Positions 17,140 to 26,045 of a DNA stretch of 64,000 nucleotides are shown one piece after another. How positions within the stretch are numbered: the first letter of the stretch is position 1; each line of letters opens with the position of its first letter. The DNA is from Paracoccus denitrificans (GTDB lineage: Bacteria > Pseudomonadota > Alphaproteobacteria > Rhodobacterales > Rhodobacteraceae). The notes beneath the pieces were generated by a model. That model saw only the letters and a list, made by a program, of their open reading frames with translations, was not told where the DNA came from and made no database searches. A program made the translations under genes and the position numbers. The stretch covers positions 214,253 through 278,252 of the forward strand of contig VAFL01000006.1 in the NCBI GenBank assembly GCA_005768755.1, given 5' to 3'.

Positions 17140-17898
17140 TCATTTCAGTAAGATAACTTCGATACGGTTGTTGGACGGGGCAGAGGGATCATTGGCCTGG
17201 GCGCGCCGGTCGGCATGACCGGTCACACGCTCGATCCGGCGAGTTGGAAAGCCGGACGATTCCAGAAGTGTGCGCACACGATCCGCACGATCCGATGACA
17301 GATGCCAGACCGGCGATCTTGCCAGAACAGCCGGATAAGACTGGACATGGCCCGATATTGCGACCTGATTTCGTGACCGTGACAAGACGCGCGCCAGGAT
17401 TTGCGTCAACTCTTGCAGCGAAGCAGTCGGCTTTGCCGTTTCATCCGCGAACAGGGGGGCATCAAGCAGATCACCCAGTTCAATAACCAGCCCTTCGTCG
17501 GTGACGCGGGTCACGACATGGCGCAGAATATTCTGAATTTGCATGGATTCGGCGCCAATACCGGCAAGTTCGTCCTGCACATGCGCCTGTAGCGCCACGA
17601 TAGCGTCAGGAACTGCGTTGTCGGACGGTGCGGGTGCACCACTACCGTCACCCCGGCTTTCACCTTCCCCGCCGGTTCCGGACAGAGTGCGGATAACAGT
17701 CGGGTTGAAGTAGTCGGCCAACCCTTCGCGTTGCTTTTCAGTTGTCGCGTTCAGCAGCCACATGAGAAGAAAGAAGGCCATCATCGCGGTCACGAAATCC
17801 GCATAGGCCACTTTCCATGCGCCGCCGTGATGTCCGGCTTCTTCTACCATCGTGACCCGCTTGATCACGACAGATGAACTACCCTTCCTTGCGACCAT
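17140..17898 (-). CDS. motB: Flagellar motor stator protein MotB
   Basis: MotB couples proton flow to torque together with MotA. The 252-residue protein has the single N-terminal membrane helix with the conserved proton-binding aspartate (Asp34 in AYADFVTAMMAFFLLMWLL), a linker region, and a C-terminal OmpA-like peptidoglycan-binding domain (ISGHVQSYP, DRADRVRTLLESSGF, NNRIEVILL). I chose ATG 17898 with GGGGG six to seven bases upstream; a GTG at 17913 is an alternative. motA is not in this window, so the stator pair is split. Confidence 0.93.
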   Translation of the reverse strand: MVARKGSSSVVIKRVTMVEEAGHHGGAWKVAYADFVTAMMAFFLLMWLLNATTEKQREGLADYFNPTVIRTLSGTGGEGESRGDGSGAPAPSDNAVPDAIVALQAHVQDELAGIGAESMQIQNILRHVVTRVTDEGLVIELGDLLDAPLFADETAKPTASLQELTQILARVLSRSRNQVAISGHVQSYPAVLARSPVWHLSSDRADRVRTLLESSGFPTRRIERVTGHADRRAQANDPSAPSNNRIEVILLK

Positions 17899-17967
17899 CG
17901 CAAACCCCCGCACATCCAGTCATGGTCAGAAGATTTAGCAGACAGTCTTGAAATCCAAGTTAACGGC

Positions 17968-19560
17968 TCAAATGCCGTTTAATTTCTGGCGGATCATGTC
18001 CGCAGCCTTTTCAGCGATCATGATCGTGGGGGAGTTCGTGTTTCCCGACGGGATCCGCGGCATGATCGACGCATCCACAACGCGCAAGCCGCTGATATTA
18101 TTAACAATAAGCTGAGGGTTCACCACCGCCTCTGGGTCGCTTCCCATCCGCGCAGTACCGACCGGATGAAATATGGTCGAGCCTATTCGCCCGGCAGCAT
18201 CCGCCAGGCCTTCGTCGCTGTCATCGCCAGTTCCGGGCCTGAATTCCTCGGGCCGGTAGCGCGACATGGGACCGGCGGCCATGATTCGGCGGGTCAATCT
18301 GATCGCATTGGCTGCGGTCAGGCGGTCGGCATTTGTCGAAAGATAATTGGGAGAAATTTCCGGAGGCTGCATTGGATCGGCGCTGTCGATGCGGACATGT
18401 CCGCGGCTTTGTGGCCGAAGTGGGACGACAGATGCAGTGATCGCAGGGAAACTGTGCAGCGGTTGCCCGAACGCGTCCAATGAGAGGGGTTGGACATGAT
18501 ACTCCAGATCGGGTGTCGCGACTTCGCCGGATGAGCGGGCAAAGCCACCAAGCTGGCTTGGCGCCATGCTCATCGGGCCAGAGCGGAACATCGCGTATTC
18601 AGCGGCGATCCGCGCCTTGCCGAAGACCGTGGCCGCCATGCGGTTCAGCGTTTTGGCGCCATCGACCTTGTATATGCACCGGATCTGAAGGTGATCCTGA
18701 AGGTTTTCGCCGACGGCCGCATCGCGCTGAACCTCGATTCCATGGCGTTGCAGCAGCGGTGCCGGGCCTATGCCCGAAAGCTGCAGGATCTGTGCAGAGC
18801 CGATGGCGCCAGCGCACAGAACGACCTCTCGGGCCGTGACGCGCTCTGTTTGACCGTCATGCGAAATCTCCACCCCCTCGGCGCGCCCATCCTTGATGAT
18901 CACGCGTCTGACATGGACATGGACGCGAAGATGCAGGTTTGGCCGTTTGATCGCCGGCTTCAGGAAGGCTTTGGCCGTCGATACGCGCAGCCCGCGGCGC
19001 TGATTCACCTTGAAATAGCCAACACCTTCGCCGATGCCATCGTTGAAATCGTCGGTTCTGGGTATTCCGACCGTCTCGGCGGCCAGCGCGAAATCATCCA
19101 GTATCTGCCAGCGCAGGCGCTGGCTTTCCACGCGCCACTCACCCCCGGCGCGATGATATTCACTGTCGCCGCTGAAATAGTCCTCGGATCTCAGAAAATA
19201 AGGCAGGACGTCGTCCCAGCCCCAACCTGCACAGCCCAGTTGCCGCCAGGTGTCATAATCGCGTGACTGGCCGCGCAGATACAGCATCCCGTTGATCGAG
19301 CTGCAGCCGCCAAGTACCTTGCCACGCGGATACAGCAGGCTGCGCCCGTGCAGCCCTGGCTGAGGCGCGGTTTGATAGCCCCAATCAGTGCGTGGATTTC
19401 CGATGCAATAAAGATAGCCAACCGGAATATGGATCCAGTGGTAGTTGTCTTTGCCGCCCGCCTCAAGCAGCAGCACGCGCGTCCCGGGATCGGCAGATAG
19501 ACGGTTTGCCAGAACGCAGCCGGCACTTCCGGCACCAACTATGATGAAGTCGTAATCCAT
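17968..19560 (-). CDS. GMC family FAD-dependent oxidoreductase (choline/alcohol dehydrogenase-like)
   Basis: Glucose-methanol-choline oxidoreductases oxidise alcohols with FAD. The 530-residue protein has the FAD-binding GAGSAG at 9-14, the GMC signature region PRGKVLGGCSSINGMLYLRG, the second motif GAIGSAQILQLSGIGPA, and C-terminal FHPVGTARMG with the active-site His followed by SGNTNSPTIMIAEKAADMI. I start at ATG 19560, which has GGGGGG just upstream; the much longer open frame upstream has no similarity to the family. The substrate cannot be read from sequence; no betaine aldehyde dehydrogenase neighbour supports calling it BetA. It is divergent from the pqi operon. Confidence 0.9.
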   Translation of the reverse strand: MDYDFIIVGAGSAGCVLANRLSADPGTRVLLLEAGGKDNYHWIHIPVGYLYCIGNPRTDWGYQTAPQPGLHGRSLLYPRGKVLGGCSSINGMLYLRGQSRDYDTWRQLGCAGWGWDDVLPYFLRSEDYFSGDSEYHRAGGEWRVESQRLRWQILDDFALAAETVGIPRTDDFNDGIGEGVGYFKVNQRRGLRVSTAKAFLKPAIKRPNLHLRVHVHVRRVIIKDGRAEGVEISHDGQTERVTAREVVLCAGAIGSAQILQLSGIGPAPLLQRHGIEVQRDAAVGENLQDHLQIRCIYKVDGAKTLNRMAATVFGKARIAAEYAMFRSGPMSMAPSQLGGFARSSGEVATPDLEYHVQPLSLDAFGQPLHSFPAITASVVPLRPQSRGHVRIDSADPMQPPEISPNYLSTNADRLTAANAIRLTRRIMAAGPMSRYRPEEFRPGTGDDSDEGLADAAGRIGSTIFHPVGTARMGSDPEAVVNPQLIVNNISGLRVVDASIMPRIPSGNTNSPTIMIAEKAADMIRQKLNGI

Positions 19561-19719
19561 TTGGTCCCCCCGGGGGACAGATTTCACCAGAACGCTGCGC
19601 CGCGCCACCGAAATGCAACGACGGACAGGGTGTCGCACGGAACGCGCAGTCCTGCGCAATTGCGTATTTCCGATACTGGATAGACTTGATGCCAGCGTCG
19701 CCCCACGTATCTTTAGCGC

Positions 19720-20394
19720 ATGACGGACACCGTGCATTACGACCTGAAGACTGGCGAGGGGCTGACAGCCTGCCCCAAATGCGATGCGCTTTATGTCGAG
19801 GAAGAGTTGAGCGATGGCGAAACTGCGCGCTGCCTGCGTTGCGGCAGCGTCTTGGCACGGCCGCGCGCCGGGGCCTTCACGCAGATCATTGCGCTTGCCA
19901 TCACCACGATGGTCCTCATGGTTGGGGCGGTGTTTTTTCCATTCCTGCAGATCTCGCGCCTCGGGCTGGAAAACGGTACCTCGCTGTTCGGGGTCGCGAT
20001 GGCGTTCTCGGATGGGTTCATCGCGCCGCTGACCGTCGCGATTCTGGGATCGGTGGTGGCGTTGCCGGCGTTTCGCGCGGCGCTTCTGGTCTATACGCTG
20101 TTGCCTTTGGCGCGGGGCAAGCGGCCTTACCCGCACGCAGCTTCGGCCTTTCGGTTGTCAGAGCTGATGAAACCCTGGTCGATGGCCGAGATCTTCATTA
20201 TCGGGACGGCGGTCGCGATGGTGAAAGTCGGCGGTCTTGCCACAATCAGCTTTGGTCCGGCGTTCTGGGCTTTTTGCGCACTGATATTTGTCAGTCTGGC
20301 CAATCGCAGCTTCATGTCGTCCACTACGATCTGGGACGCAATTGAGGATGGCGGCGTGCACACTGACGGTCGAGAGCTGGTTGAACAAGAATGA
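19720..20394 (+). CDS. pqiA: Paraquat-inducible protein A, first half-size copy (PqiA)
   Basis: PqiA is an inner-membrane component of the PqiABC lipid-transport machine. This 224-residue protein has two CxxC pairs at its N-terminus (CPKC at about 18-21 and CLRC at about 38-41), typical of the PqiA zinc-ribbon module, then four hydrophobic segments. In E. coli PqiA is a single protein with two such modules; here two separate genes each encode one module. It overlaps the next pqiA by four bases. The region upstream, divergent from the GMC gene, should contain the operon promoter. Confidence 0.92.
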   Translation: MTDTVHYDLKTGEGLTACPKCDALYVEEELSDGETARCLRCGSVLARPRAGAFTQIIALAITTMVLMVGAVFFPFLQISRLGLENGTSLFGVAMAFSDGFIAPLTVAILGSVVALPAFRAALLVYTLLPLARGKRPYPHAASAFRLSELMKPWSMAEIFIIGTAVAMVKVGGLATISFGPAFWAFCALIFVSLANRSFMSSTTIWDAIEDGGVHTDGRELVEQE

Positions 20395-21110
20395 CCGATC
20401 AGCGCAGTTCCCATTCCGCGCCCGACAATCCTGACGGCGCTGTTACGGCCGAGGTCGGGGCTCATGAAGCCCCGGTCCTGACTGCCCATCGTGCGGGGCT
20501 GCTTGGTTGCCGCGGTTGCGGACGGGTCTGGTCGGCCGACGCATTTCAATGTGCGCGCTGCGGCGCGCGGCTGGTGCCGCCGGACCGGCGGGGATTGCAG
20601 GCGGTCTGGGCCTGGTTGCTGGCGGGCATGATCTTTTACGTGCCGGCGAATGTCATGCCGATCATGACCACCAATTCGCTGGGCGGGTTGGGTGGCGGTG
20701 GCGATTCTACGATAATCGGCGGGGTGCTTCAGCTTTTGCATCATGGCGATTGGTGGATTGCGTTGGTAATCCTTGTTGCATCTGTGATGGTGCCGATCGG
20801 CAAGTTCATCGCCATCATCTGGCTGGCACTGGTTGCGGGAAAGCCCGCGACGGTTGAGGAAGCGCATAGCCGGTTGCACATCTACGAGATCGTCGAGTTC
20901 ATTGGCAGATGGTCGATGATTGACGTTTTTGTCGTGGCGATCCTGTCGGCGCTCGTCCAGCTAGGCTTTGTTGTTTCAATCAAGCCGGGACCGGCGGCAG
21001 CGTCCTTTGCGCTGTCGGTTGCATTCACCATGCTTTCAGCCCTAAGTTTCGATCCGCGCCTGATCTGGCGCGGGTTGCCGCTACGTCGTCGGAAGGCCGT
21101 TAATGAGTGA
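20391..21110 (+). CDS. pqiA: Paraquat-inducible protein A, second half-size copy (PqiA)
   Basis: This is the second PqiA module, 239 residues, with its own CRGC (about 40-43) and CARC (about 54-57) pairs, followed by membrane helices including LLAGMIFYVPANVMPIMTT, the most conserved PqiA signature. It overlaps the first pqiA by four bases and pqiB by eight, so all three are translationally coupled. The N-terminal 30 residues are polar and poorly conserved. Together the two proteins would reconstitute the two-module E. coli PqiA. Confidence 0.93.
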   Translation: MTDQRSSHSAPDNPDGAVTAEVGAHEAPVLTAHRAGLLGCRGCGRVWSADAFQCARCGARLVPPDRRGLQAVWAWLLAGMIFYVPANVMPIMTTNSLGGLGGGGDSTIIGGVLQLLHHGDWWIALVILVASVMVPIGKFIAIIWLALVAGKPATVEEAHSRLHIYEIVEFIGRWSMIDVFVVAILSALVQLGFVVSIKPGPAAASFALSVAFTMLSALSFDPRLIWRGLPLRRRKAVNE

Positions 21111-23148
21111 CAGTTCTGCCCCCCGCCCGGCCAGCCCGGCCCGGCGCACAGCCGCCCGTGCCGCACAGGCAGGGTTTTCCCTGGTTTGGCTGGTCCCGAT
21201 CATTGCGCTGGCCGTCACGCTGGGACTTGCCTGGAATGCCTTTGCCGGCCGTGGCGAGCTGATCGAGGTCGAATTCAGTGACGCAACCGGCATCGTTCCG
21301 GGTGAAACGTCGCTGCGCTTTCGCGAAGTCACCGTTGGCGAGGTGGAAAGCGTCAGCTTCACCGACGATCTTCGCAACGTCGTCGTCAGCATCCGGGTGG
21401 AACCCGAAGTCGCCCCTTACATCGACAACGAGGCAGAGTTCTGGATCGTCCGTCCGATCGTTTCGGCGCAAGGGATCTCGCGTCTGGATACGGTGCTGTC
21501 TGGCGTCTTCATTGAGGGCTTCTGGGATGCAGAGGTCGACCAGCAGCAGACCCATTTTGTCGGTCAGGCTCAGCCCACGCTTGCACGTATGGCCGGTGAG
21601 GGCACGTGGTACGTCCTGTCCTCGCCCGAGGCGAAAGGCCTGGCAGAGGGTGCGCCGGTTACTTTCCGGGGTCTGGAAGTCGGGCGAATGCAGAACCTGC
21701 GTCTGTCCGAGACCGATGAAACCGTGCTCGCAGATGTGTTTATCGAGGCCCCGCATGACGAGCGCCTGACCTCGGCTACGGTGTTCTGGGAAACGTCCGG
21801 CTTTTCGGTTTCGCTGGGCTCGCAGGGCCTCAGTCTCAATGTCGCGTCGCTGTCGCAGTTGGTGCAGGGCGGTGTGGCGTTTTCGACCATGGCCGCGGGT
21901 GGAGAACCTGTTGAGACCGGACATCTGTTCAGGCTTCAGCCGGACGAGGAGACCGCCCGTGCAAGCCTGTTCGGCTCTGCCGAGGGTGACATCCGCCTCA
22001 GCATGCTGGTCGATAACGATCTAAGCGGGCTGACGACGGAATCCGACGTCATGTACGAGGGGCTGGCCGTCGGCCGGGTGACCGAACTTGGTGTCGATAT
22101 CGACGAAGATCGCCCTGAAGGCGAACAGGTCAAGCAGCGGATAACGTTCGTGGTTGCGCCCAGCCGGCTGGGATTGGAGCCGGGGGCCACGCAGGAAGAG
22201 GCGCTGGAGTTCCTGCAGCAGCGCGTGGGAATGGGCCTTCGCGCCCGTATTGCTTCATCTGGCTTCCTTGGGATTTCAATGGTGGTCGATCTTGTGGAAG
22301 AGCCGCAGAGCGCGCCTGCCTCGCTTGATACACAGGCGGAGCCATATCCCATCATGCCCACCCTTCCGCCCGAAATCTCCGACCTCAGCGCTTCGGCTGA
22401 GGGGCTGTTTACGCGGATCGGCAGCCTGAACCTGGAAGAATTGCTGCAATCTGCGACGAACATGATGGATGCGATCACCCAGGTCGCGGCCTCGCCCGAT
22501 ACGCAGGCCATTCCAAAGGCCTTGCGAACGACATTGGACGAGACGCAGGCAGCCGTCGCCGATGTGAAGGCGATGACGCAGGAACTTCGCGACGCAAATG
22601 CCGCGGCCAACCTGGCCCGCGCCCTGGATGAAGCCGCACAAGCCGCTGAAGCCGTGCGCCTCGCGGCCGTCGATGTGCCGGAAATGGTCCAGCAGATCGA
22701 CGACGCTGCCGGAGCCATAGAGGAATTTGGCTTCGCAGAAATCTCGGCCGAAGCCGAAGGCATCCTTGCTGACTTGCGTGCCATGCTGGGCTCGGAAGAT
22801 GCCGAGCAGCTGCCGCGCAACCTGTCGGACACATTGGAAGCCGCATCGGGGCTGCTGAACGACCTGCGTGATGGGAATGCCGCAGGCAGCCTGAACGATG
22901 CGCTTGCATCGGCACGCGTGGCAGCTGACGAAGTGGCCGAGGCCGCGCAGACGCTGCCCGAATTGTCCGAGCGGTTCCAGCGACTGGCCGCAAGGGCAGA
23001 AGTCGTGGTTGCCGCGTATGGGGGTGACAGCGCCTTCAACCAGCAAGCACGGGTGATGATGAACGAACTCAGCCGGGCGGCAACGGCTTTCGGCTCACTT
23101 GCCCGCACGATAGAACGTAACCCACGCGCCTTCATTCTGGGACGATAG
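21103..23148 (+). CDS. pqiB: Intermembrane lipid transport protein PqiB (MCE/MlaD domains)
   Basis: PqiB forms a hexameric periplasmic tube linking inner and outer membranes. The 681-residue protein has one N-terminal membrane helix (GFSLVWLVPIIALAVTLGLA, about residues 23-42) and three MCE/MlaD domains at about 45-135, 165-220 and 285-385. A long Ala/Glu-rich coiled-coil-prone C-terminus follows (about 420-670), matching the needle of E. coli PqiB. Three MCE domains are the family norm. Its start overlaps the second pqiA by eight bases, and pqiC follows after four bases. Confidence 0.94.
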   Translation: MSDSSAPRPASPARRTAARAAQAGFSLVWLVPIIALAVTLGLAWNAFAGRGELIEVEFSDATGIVPGETSLRFREVTVGEVESVSFTDDLRNVVVSIRVEPEVAPYIDNEAEFWIVRPIVSAQGISRLDTVLSGVFIEGFWDAEVDQQQTHFVGQAQPTLARMAGEGTWYVLSSPEAKGLAEGAPVTFRGLEVGRMQNLRLSETDETVLADVFIEAPHDERLTSATVFWETSGFSVSLGSQGLSLNVASLSQLVQGGVAFSTMAAGGEPVETGHLFRLQPDEETARASLFGSAEGDIRLSMLVDNDLSGLTTESDVMYEGLAVGRVTELGVDIDEDRPEGEQVKQRITFVVAPSRLGLEPGATQEEALEFLQQRVGMGLRARIASSGFLGISMVVDLVEEPQSAPASLDTQAEPYPIMPTLPPEISDLSASAEGLFTRIGSLNLEELLQSATNMMDAITQVAASPDTQAIPKALRTTLDETQAAVADVKAMTQELRDANAAANLARALDEAAQAAEAVRLAAVDVPEMVQQIDDAAGAIEEFGFAEISAEAEGILADLRAMLGSEDAEQLPRNLSDTLEAASGLLNDLRDGNAAGSLNDALASARVAADEVAEAAQTLPELSERFQRLAARAEVVVAAYGGDSAFNQQARVMMNELSRAATAFGSLARTIERNPRAFILGR

Positions 23149-23152
23149 CGAC

Positions 23153-23797
23153 ATGAACAGGTTGAACACTCTCATCGCCCTTGCGGCTGCCGGCTTTGGT
23201 CTGGCTGCCTGCGGCAACGGGACCGGGACGGCGCATTATATTATTGATCCGCCGACTTCGACGCAGCGATCCGGCGATCAGTTGGGCGCGACCGAGTTGA
23301 AGGACGTCTCTCTGCCCGATTACGCCGCTGCCGACGAAATCGCCTGGCAAGGTGCCGATGGCGCAGTGCGCTCCAGCACGAAGATCCTGTGGGCCGACAC
23401 GCCCGAACGGGCGTTCACGATCACGCTTGCGGCGGAAATTTCAGAGATTTCCGGTGGTTCAGTCGTACCAGAGCCGTGGCCTTTCCCGTCACCTCCCCAG
23501 CATCGCCTGGACGTCCGGGTTGAACAGGCATTGGCCTCGAATGACGGCTATTTTCACCTGAAGGGCCGGTATTTCGTGTCTGCCGAAGGCGCCGGTGCGG
23601 GGTCGCACCATACCCGCGTCTTTGATATTTCCGTGCCGGTCAATCAGAACGAACCGCAATCGGTGGCCGACGCGGCTTCTGTCTCTATCACCATGTTGGC
23701 CGAACAGATCGCCGCTCTGGGCGGTCCGGGCACCACAATCGTGGCGACCGAGCCGGCGGCAGCCGATCCCTATGCGGACCTTCCGCCGTTGTTCTGA
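23153..23797 (+). CDS. pqiC: Outer-membrane lipoprotein PqiC (YmbA family)
   Basis: PqiC anchors the PqiB needle at the outer membrane. The 214-residue precursor has a lipoprotein signal peptide with the lipobox LAAC (Cys20 would be lipidated), followed by the ABC-type transport auxiliary lipoprotein fold (YIIDPP near the start, HRLDVRVEQ and YFHLKGRYFV in the middle). It starts four bases after the pqiB stop. Its end is only six bases from the convergent cysQ-like gene, with no terminator between. Confidence 0.9.
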   Translation: MNRLNTLIALAAAGFGLAACGNGTGTAHYIIDPPTSTQRSGDQLGATELKDVSLPDYAAADEIAWQGADGAVRSSTKILWADTPERAFTITLAAEISEISGGSVVPEPWPFPSPPQHRLDVRVEQALASNDGYFHLKGRYFVSAEGAGAGSHHTRVFDISVPVNQNEPQSVADAASVSITMLAEQIAALGGPGTTIVATEPAAADPYADLPPLF

Positions 23798-23803
23798 TCT
23801 GGT

Positions 23804-24589
23804 CTAGCTGCTGGCCAATTGCGCCATGATCTCGGCGTGAAGGTCCGGGCCTGCGATCACAAGCCCGTCCAGACGTGGTGCAGGATTGTTGAAACGCAGC
23901 GGCCTGCCCTTCATTGTGGTGCCCACGGCGCCCGCCCGTTCTGCGATAAGGCTGCCGGCGGCGATGTCCCACTCCCACGTCATTCTCAAAGAGAGCATGG
24001 CGTCAAACCGGCCCTCGGCCACGAGGCACAGGCGCCAGGCAAGCGACGGCCGGAAGCTTCGCTTGAAACCGGGCGGCTGGCTGTCTTTCCAGAACACCGG
24101 CTCCAGCGAGGCTTTGGTGGTCAGGACATCAGCCTGCCCGATCGGTGTGCTGCTGACACGGATCGGTTCACCGTTCAGCGTCGCTGCACCCGTTGCGCTT
24201 GCTGCATAAGTCAGCCCCATCACCGGCAGATGCACGACCGCCGCCACAATGCGGTCATCACGCGCGACTGCCAGCGAATGCGAAAACCCCTCTTGTCCGT
24301 CTATGAAGGCCCGCGTGCCGTCGATCGGATCAATGATGAAGCAATGTGTGGCATCAAGCCGGGCAGGGTCGTCGGGGCTTTCTTCGGACAGCCAGCCATA
24401 GTCAGGCCGCGCGCCCAACAACTTGGCGATCAGGTGATCATTCACGGCAAGATCGGCTTCGGTGACCGGTCCGGCGCCCGCGTCCTTTTCCCAGGTCACC
24501 GGCTCCTGCCGCCAGTACCTGCTGGCGATCTCTCCTGCCTCATGGGCGGCGGCCAACAGCAAATTCAGATCGTCTTCAGGCGCCGGCAA
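23804..24589 (-). CDS. cysQ: Inositol monophosphatase-family phosphatase, CysQ-like (3'(2'),5'-bisphosphate nucleotidase)
   Basis: CysQ hydrolyses 3'-phosphoadenosine 5'-phosphate made during sulfate assimilation. The 261-residue protein carries the lithium-sensitive phosphatase motifs: SEES with the metal-binding Glu near 69, DPIDGT at 87-92, and WEWDIAAG near 212. N-terminal GPVTEADLAVND is also typical. The family includes inositol monophosphatases and fructose bisphosphatases, so the exact substrate is inferred; CysQ is the usual assignment for this form in Rhodobacterales. Its start overlaps the pmbA stop by 14 bases, which suggests coupled expression. Confidence 0.82.
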   Translation of the reverse strand: MPAPEDDLNLLLAAAHEAGEIASRYWRQEPVTWEKDAGAGPVTEADLAVNDHLIAKLLGARPDYGWLSEESPDDPARLDATHCFIIDPIDGTRAFIDGQEGFSHSLAVARDDRIVAAVVHLPVMGLTYAASATGAATLNGEPIRVSSTPIGQADVLTTKASLEPVFWKDSQPPGFKRSFRPSLAWRLCLVAEGRFDAMLSLRMTWEWDIAAGSLIAERAGAVGTTMKGRPLRFNNPAPRLDGLVIAGPDLHAEIMAQLASS

Positions 24590-25913
24590 CGGTCATTCCT
24601 TCGATCAGCAGGCTGGGCACGCGAACAGCGCGCCATGCCCGAGCGTCGTTTGCCGGGGTCAGCCGCAAAAGCATGTCCCGCAGGTTGCCAGCGATTGTGC
24701 ATTCGTTGACCGGATGGCTGATCTGACCATTTTCGACCCAGAAACCGGCAGCACCACGCGAATAATCGCCGGTCGTCGGATTGATCGAGGATCCCAGCAG
24801 CGAAGTCACCACCAACCCGCGTCCCATCTGTGCGATCAGGTCATCGCGGCTGTCTTTGCCTTCCGTCATGATGATATTGGATAGACCGGGTGCGGGTGGT
24901 CCGCCCAGGCCGCGAACGGCGCTGGCCGTACTTTCCATTCCCAACTTTCGCGCGGTCGCCAGGTCCAGCGTCCAGCCGCGCAGAATACCATTGCCCACAA
25001 TATCGCGCGGCGCAGTCGCTAGGCCCTCGGCGTCAAAAACACGCGAGGAGGACATGCGCGGCACATGCGGGTTTTCATGCAGCGTGATCCCGTCGGGCAG
25101 AACCTGTATGTCCAGCGCATCGCGCAGCCAACTTGCGCCGCGCACGATTGCGGTTCCATTCACGGCAGACAGAAGGTGGCCGATCAGCCCGGATGAGATG
25201 CGCTCGTCATAAAGAATGGGGAAGGCGCCGGTTGGGGGGCGCCTTGCGCCTGCGCGTTCCACAGCCCGCCTGCCGGCAAGCCGACCGATTTCTTCGGCCG
25301 ACGGCATGTCTTCGGCCCAGATCCGGCCTTCGCCCGCGTGGTCACGTTCCATCGCCAGACCTTCGCCGCTGATGGCGGTGCAGCTTGTCGTGTGTTGGCT
25401 GCGCCGCTGACCGCCTTCGAACCCATTACTGAGTGTCAGCCAGCTTTCGCGTTCGGAATGGCTTGCACTCGCCGATTCGACGGTGCGCACGCCCGCAACG
25501 GCCAGCGCCGCGGCCTCGGCCCGCAGGGCGCGATCTTCCAGTTCGGCGGGATCGGGGGCGTCGCCCGTATCGACAAGCTGCAAGTGTGCTGCATCCAGAT
25601 CGCGGGCAAGCTGGTCGGCATCGGCAAGGCCAAGGCTGTCGTCGACCGGGGCAGAGCGTGCCATTGCAACGGCCCGTCTTGCCATGGTGCGGATGGTTTC
25701 CTCGCGATGATCCGCGCCCGACACGCTGGCCTGTCGTCCTGCGATCAAGACGCGAAGACCGATTTCGACCCCTTCGGCACGTTCGGCATGTTCCAACCGC
25801 CCGTCTCGCACGTCGATGCCGGTGGCGCTGGCGCGGATCGCCATCGCCTCGACTTCCTCGGCGCCTTCGTCTCTGGCAGCCTTGAGCAGGGCATGGGTCA
25901 GGTCTCGGAGCAT
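24576..25913 (-). CDS. pmbA: TldE/PmbA family metalloprotease component
   Basis: TldD and TldE (PmbA) form a heterodimeric protease that processes peptides such as microcin B17 and CcdA; TldE lacks the zinc site. The 445-residue protein starts at ATG 25913 with AAGGA six bases upstream. It shows the PmbA features AGRQASVSGAD, GRRAVERAGARRPPTGAFPI, a central SAVNGTAIVRGASWLRDAL, and C-terminal SSINPTTGDYSRGAAGFWVE followed by NECTIAGNLRDML. No HExxxH metal motif is visible, consistent with TldE rather than TldD. The tldD partner is not in the window. Confidence 0.92.
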   Translation of the reverse strand: MLRDLTHALLKAARDEGAEEVEAMAIRASATGIDVRDGRLEHAERAEGVEIGLRVLIAGRQASVSGADHREETIRTMARRAVAMARSAPVDDSLGLADADQLARDLDAAHLQLVDTGDAPDPAELEDRALRAEAAALAVAGVRTVESASASHSERESWLTLSNGFEGGQRRSQHTTSCTAISGEGLAMERDHAGEGRIWAEDMPSAEEIGRLAGRRAVERAGARRPPTGAFPILYDERISSGLIGHLLSAVNGTAIVRGASWLRDALDIQVLPDGITLHENPHVPRMSSSRVFDAEGLATAPRDIVGNGILRGWTLDLATARKLGMESTASAVRGLGGPPAPGLSNIIMTEGKDSRDDLIAQMGRGLVVTSLLGSSINPTTGDYSRGAAGFWVENGQISHPVNECTIAGNLRDMLLRLTPANDARAWRAVRVPSLLIEGMTVAGA

Positions 25914-25984
25914 GTCGGTTCCTTGCGGGTGTCTGGTCGCGCCACGTCCCGTAATGTCGAGGAACACGGGACGGGCGCAACCGT

Positions 25985-26022
25985 AAAATGAACGGGCCGC
26001 CGCGTCGATGCGCGGCGGCCCG
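25985..26022 (-). terminator. Terminator between DUF2125 gene and pmbA
   Basis: A perfect 12-base-pair stem (CGGGCCGCCGCG with CGCGGCGGCCCG, six-base loop) lies 24 bases after the DUF2125 stop. On the minus strand it is followed by TTCATTTT, as expected for an intrinsic terminator of that gene. Confidence 0.75.
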
Positions 26023-26045
26023 GGCCGTTTACACGGGCAGTGGGC

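Noticed and set aside
19561..20136. Upstream extension of the GMC frame (192 extra codons)
   Set aside because: It is antisense to the first pqiA, has a Gln/Arg-rich unnatural composition, and the FAD-binding motif starts immediately after ATG 19560.
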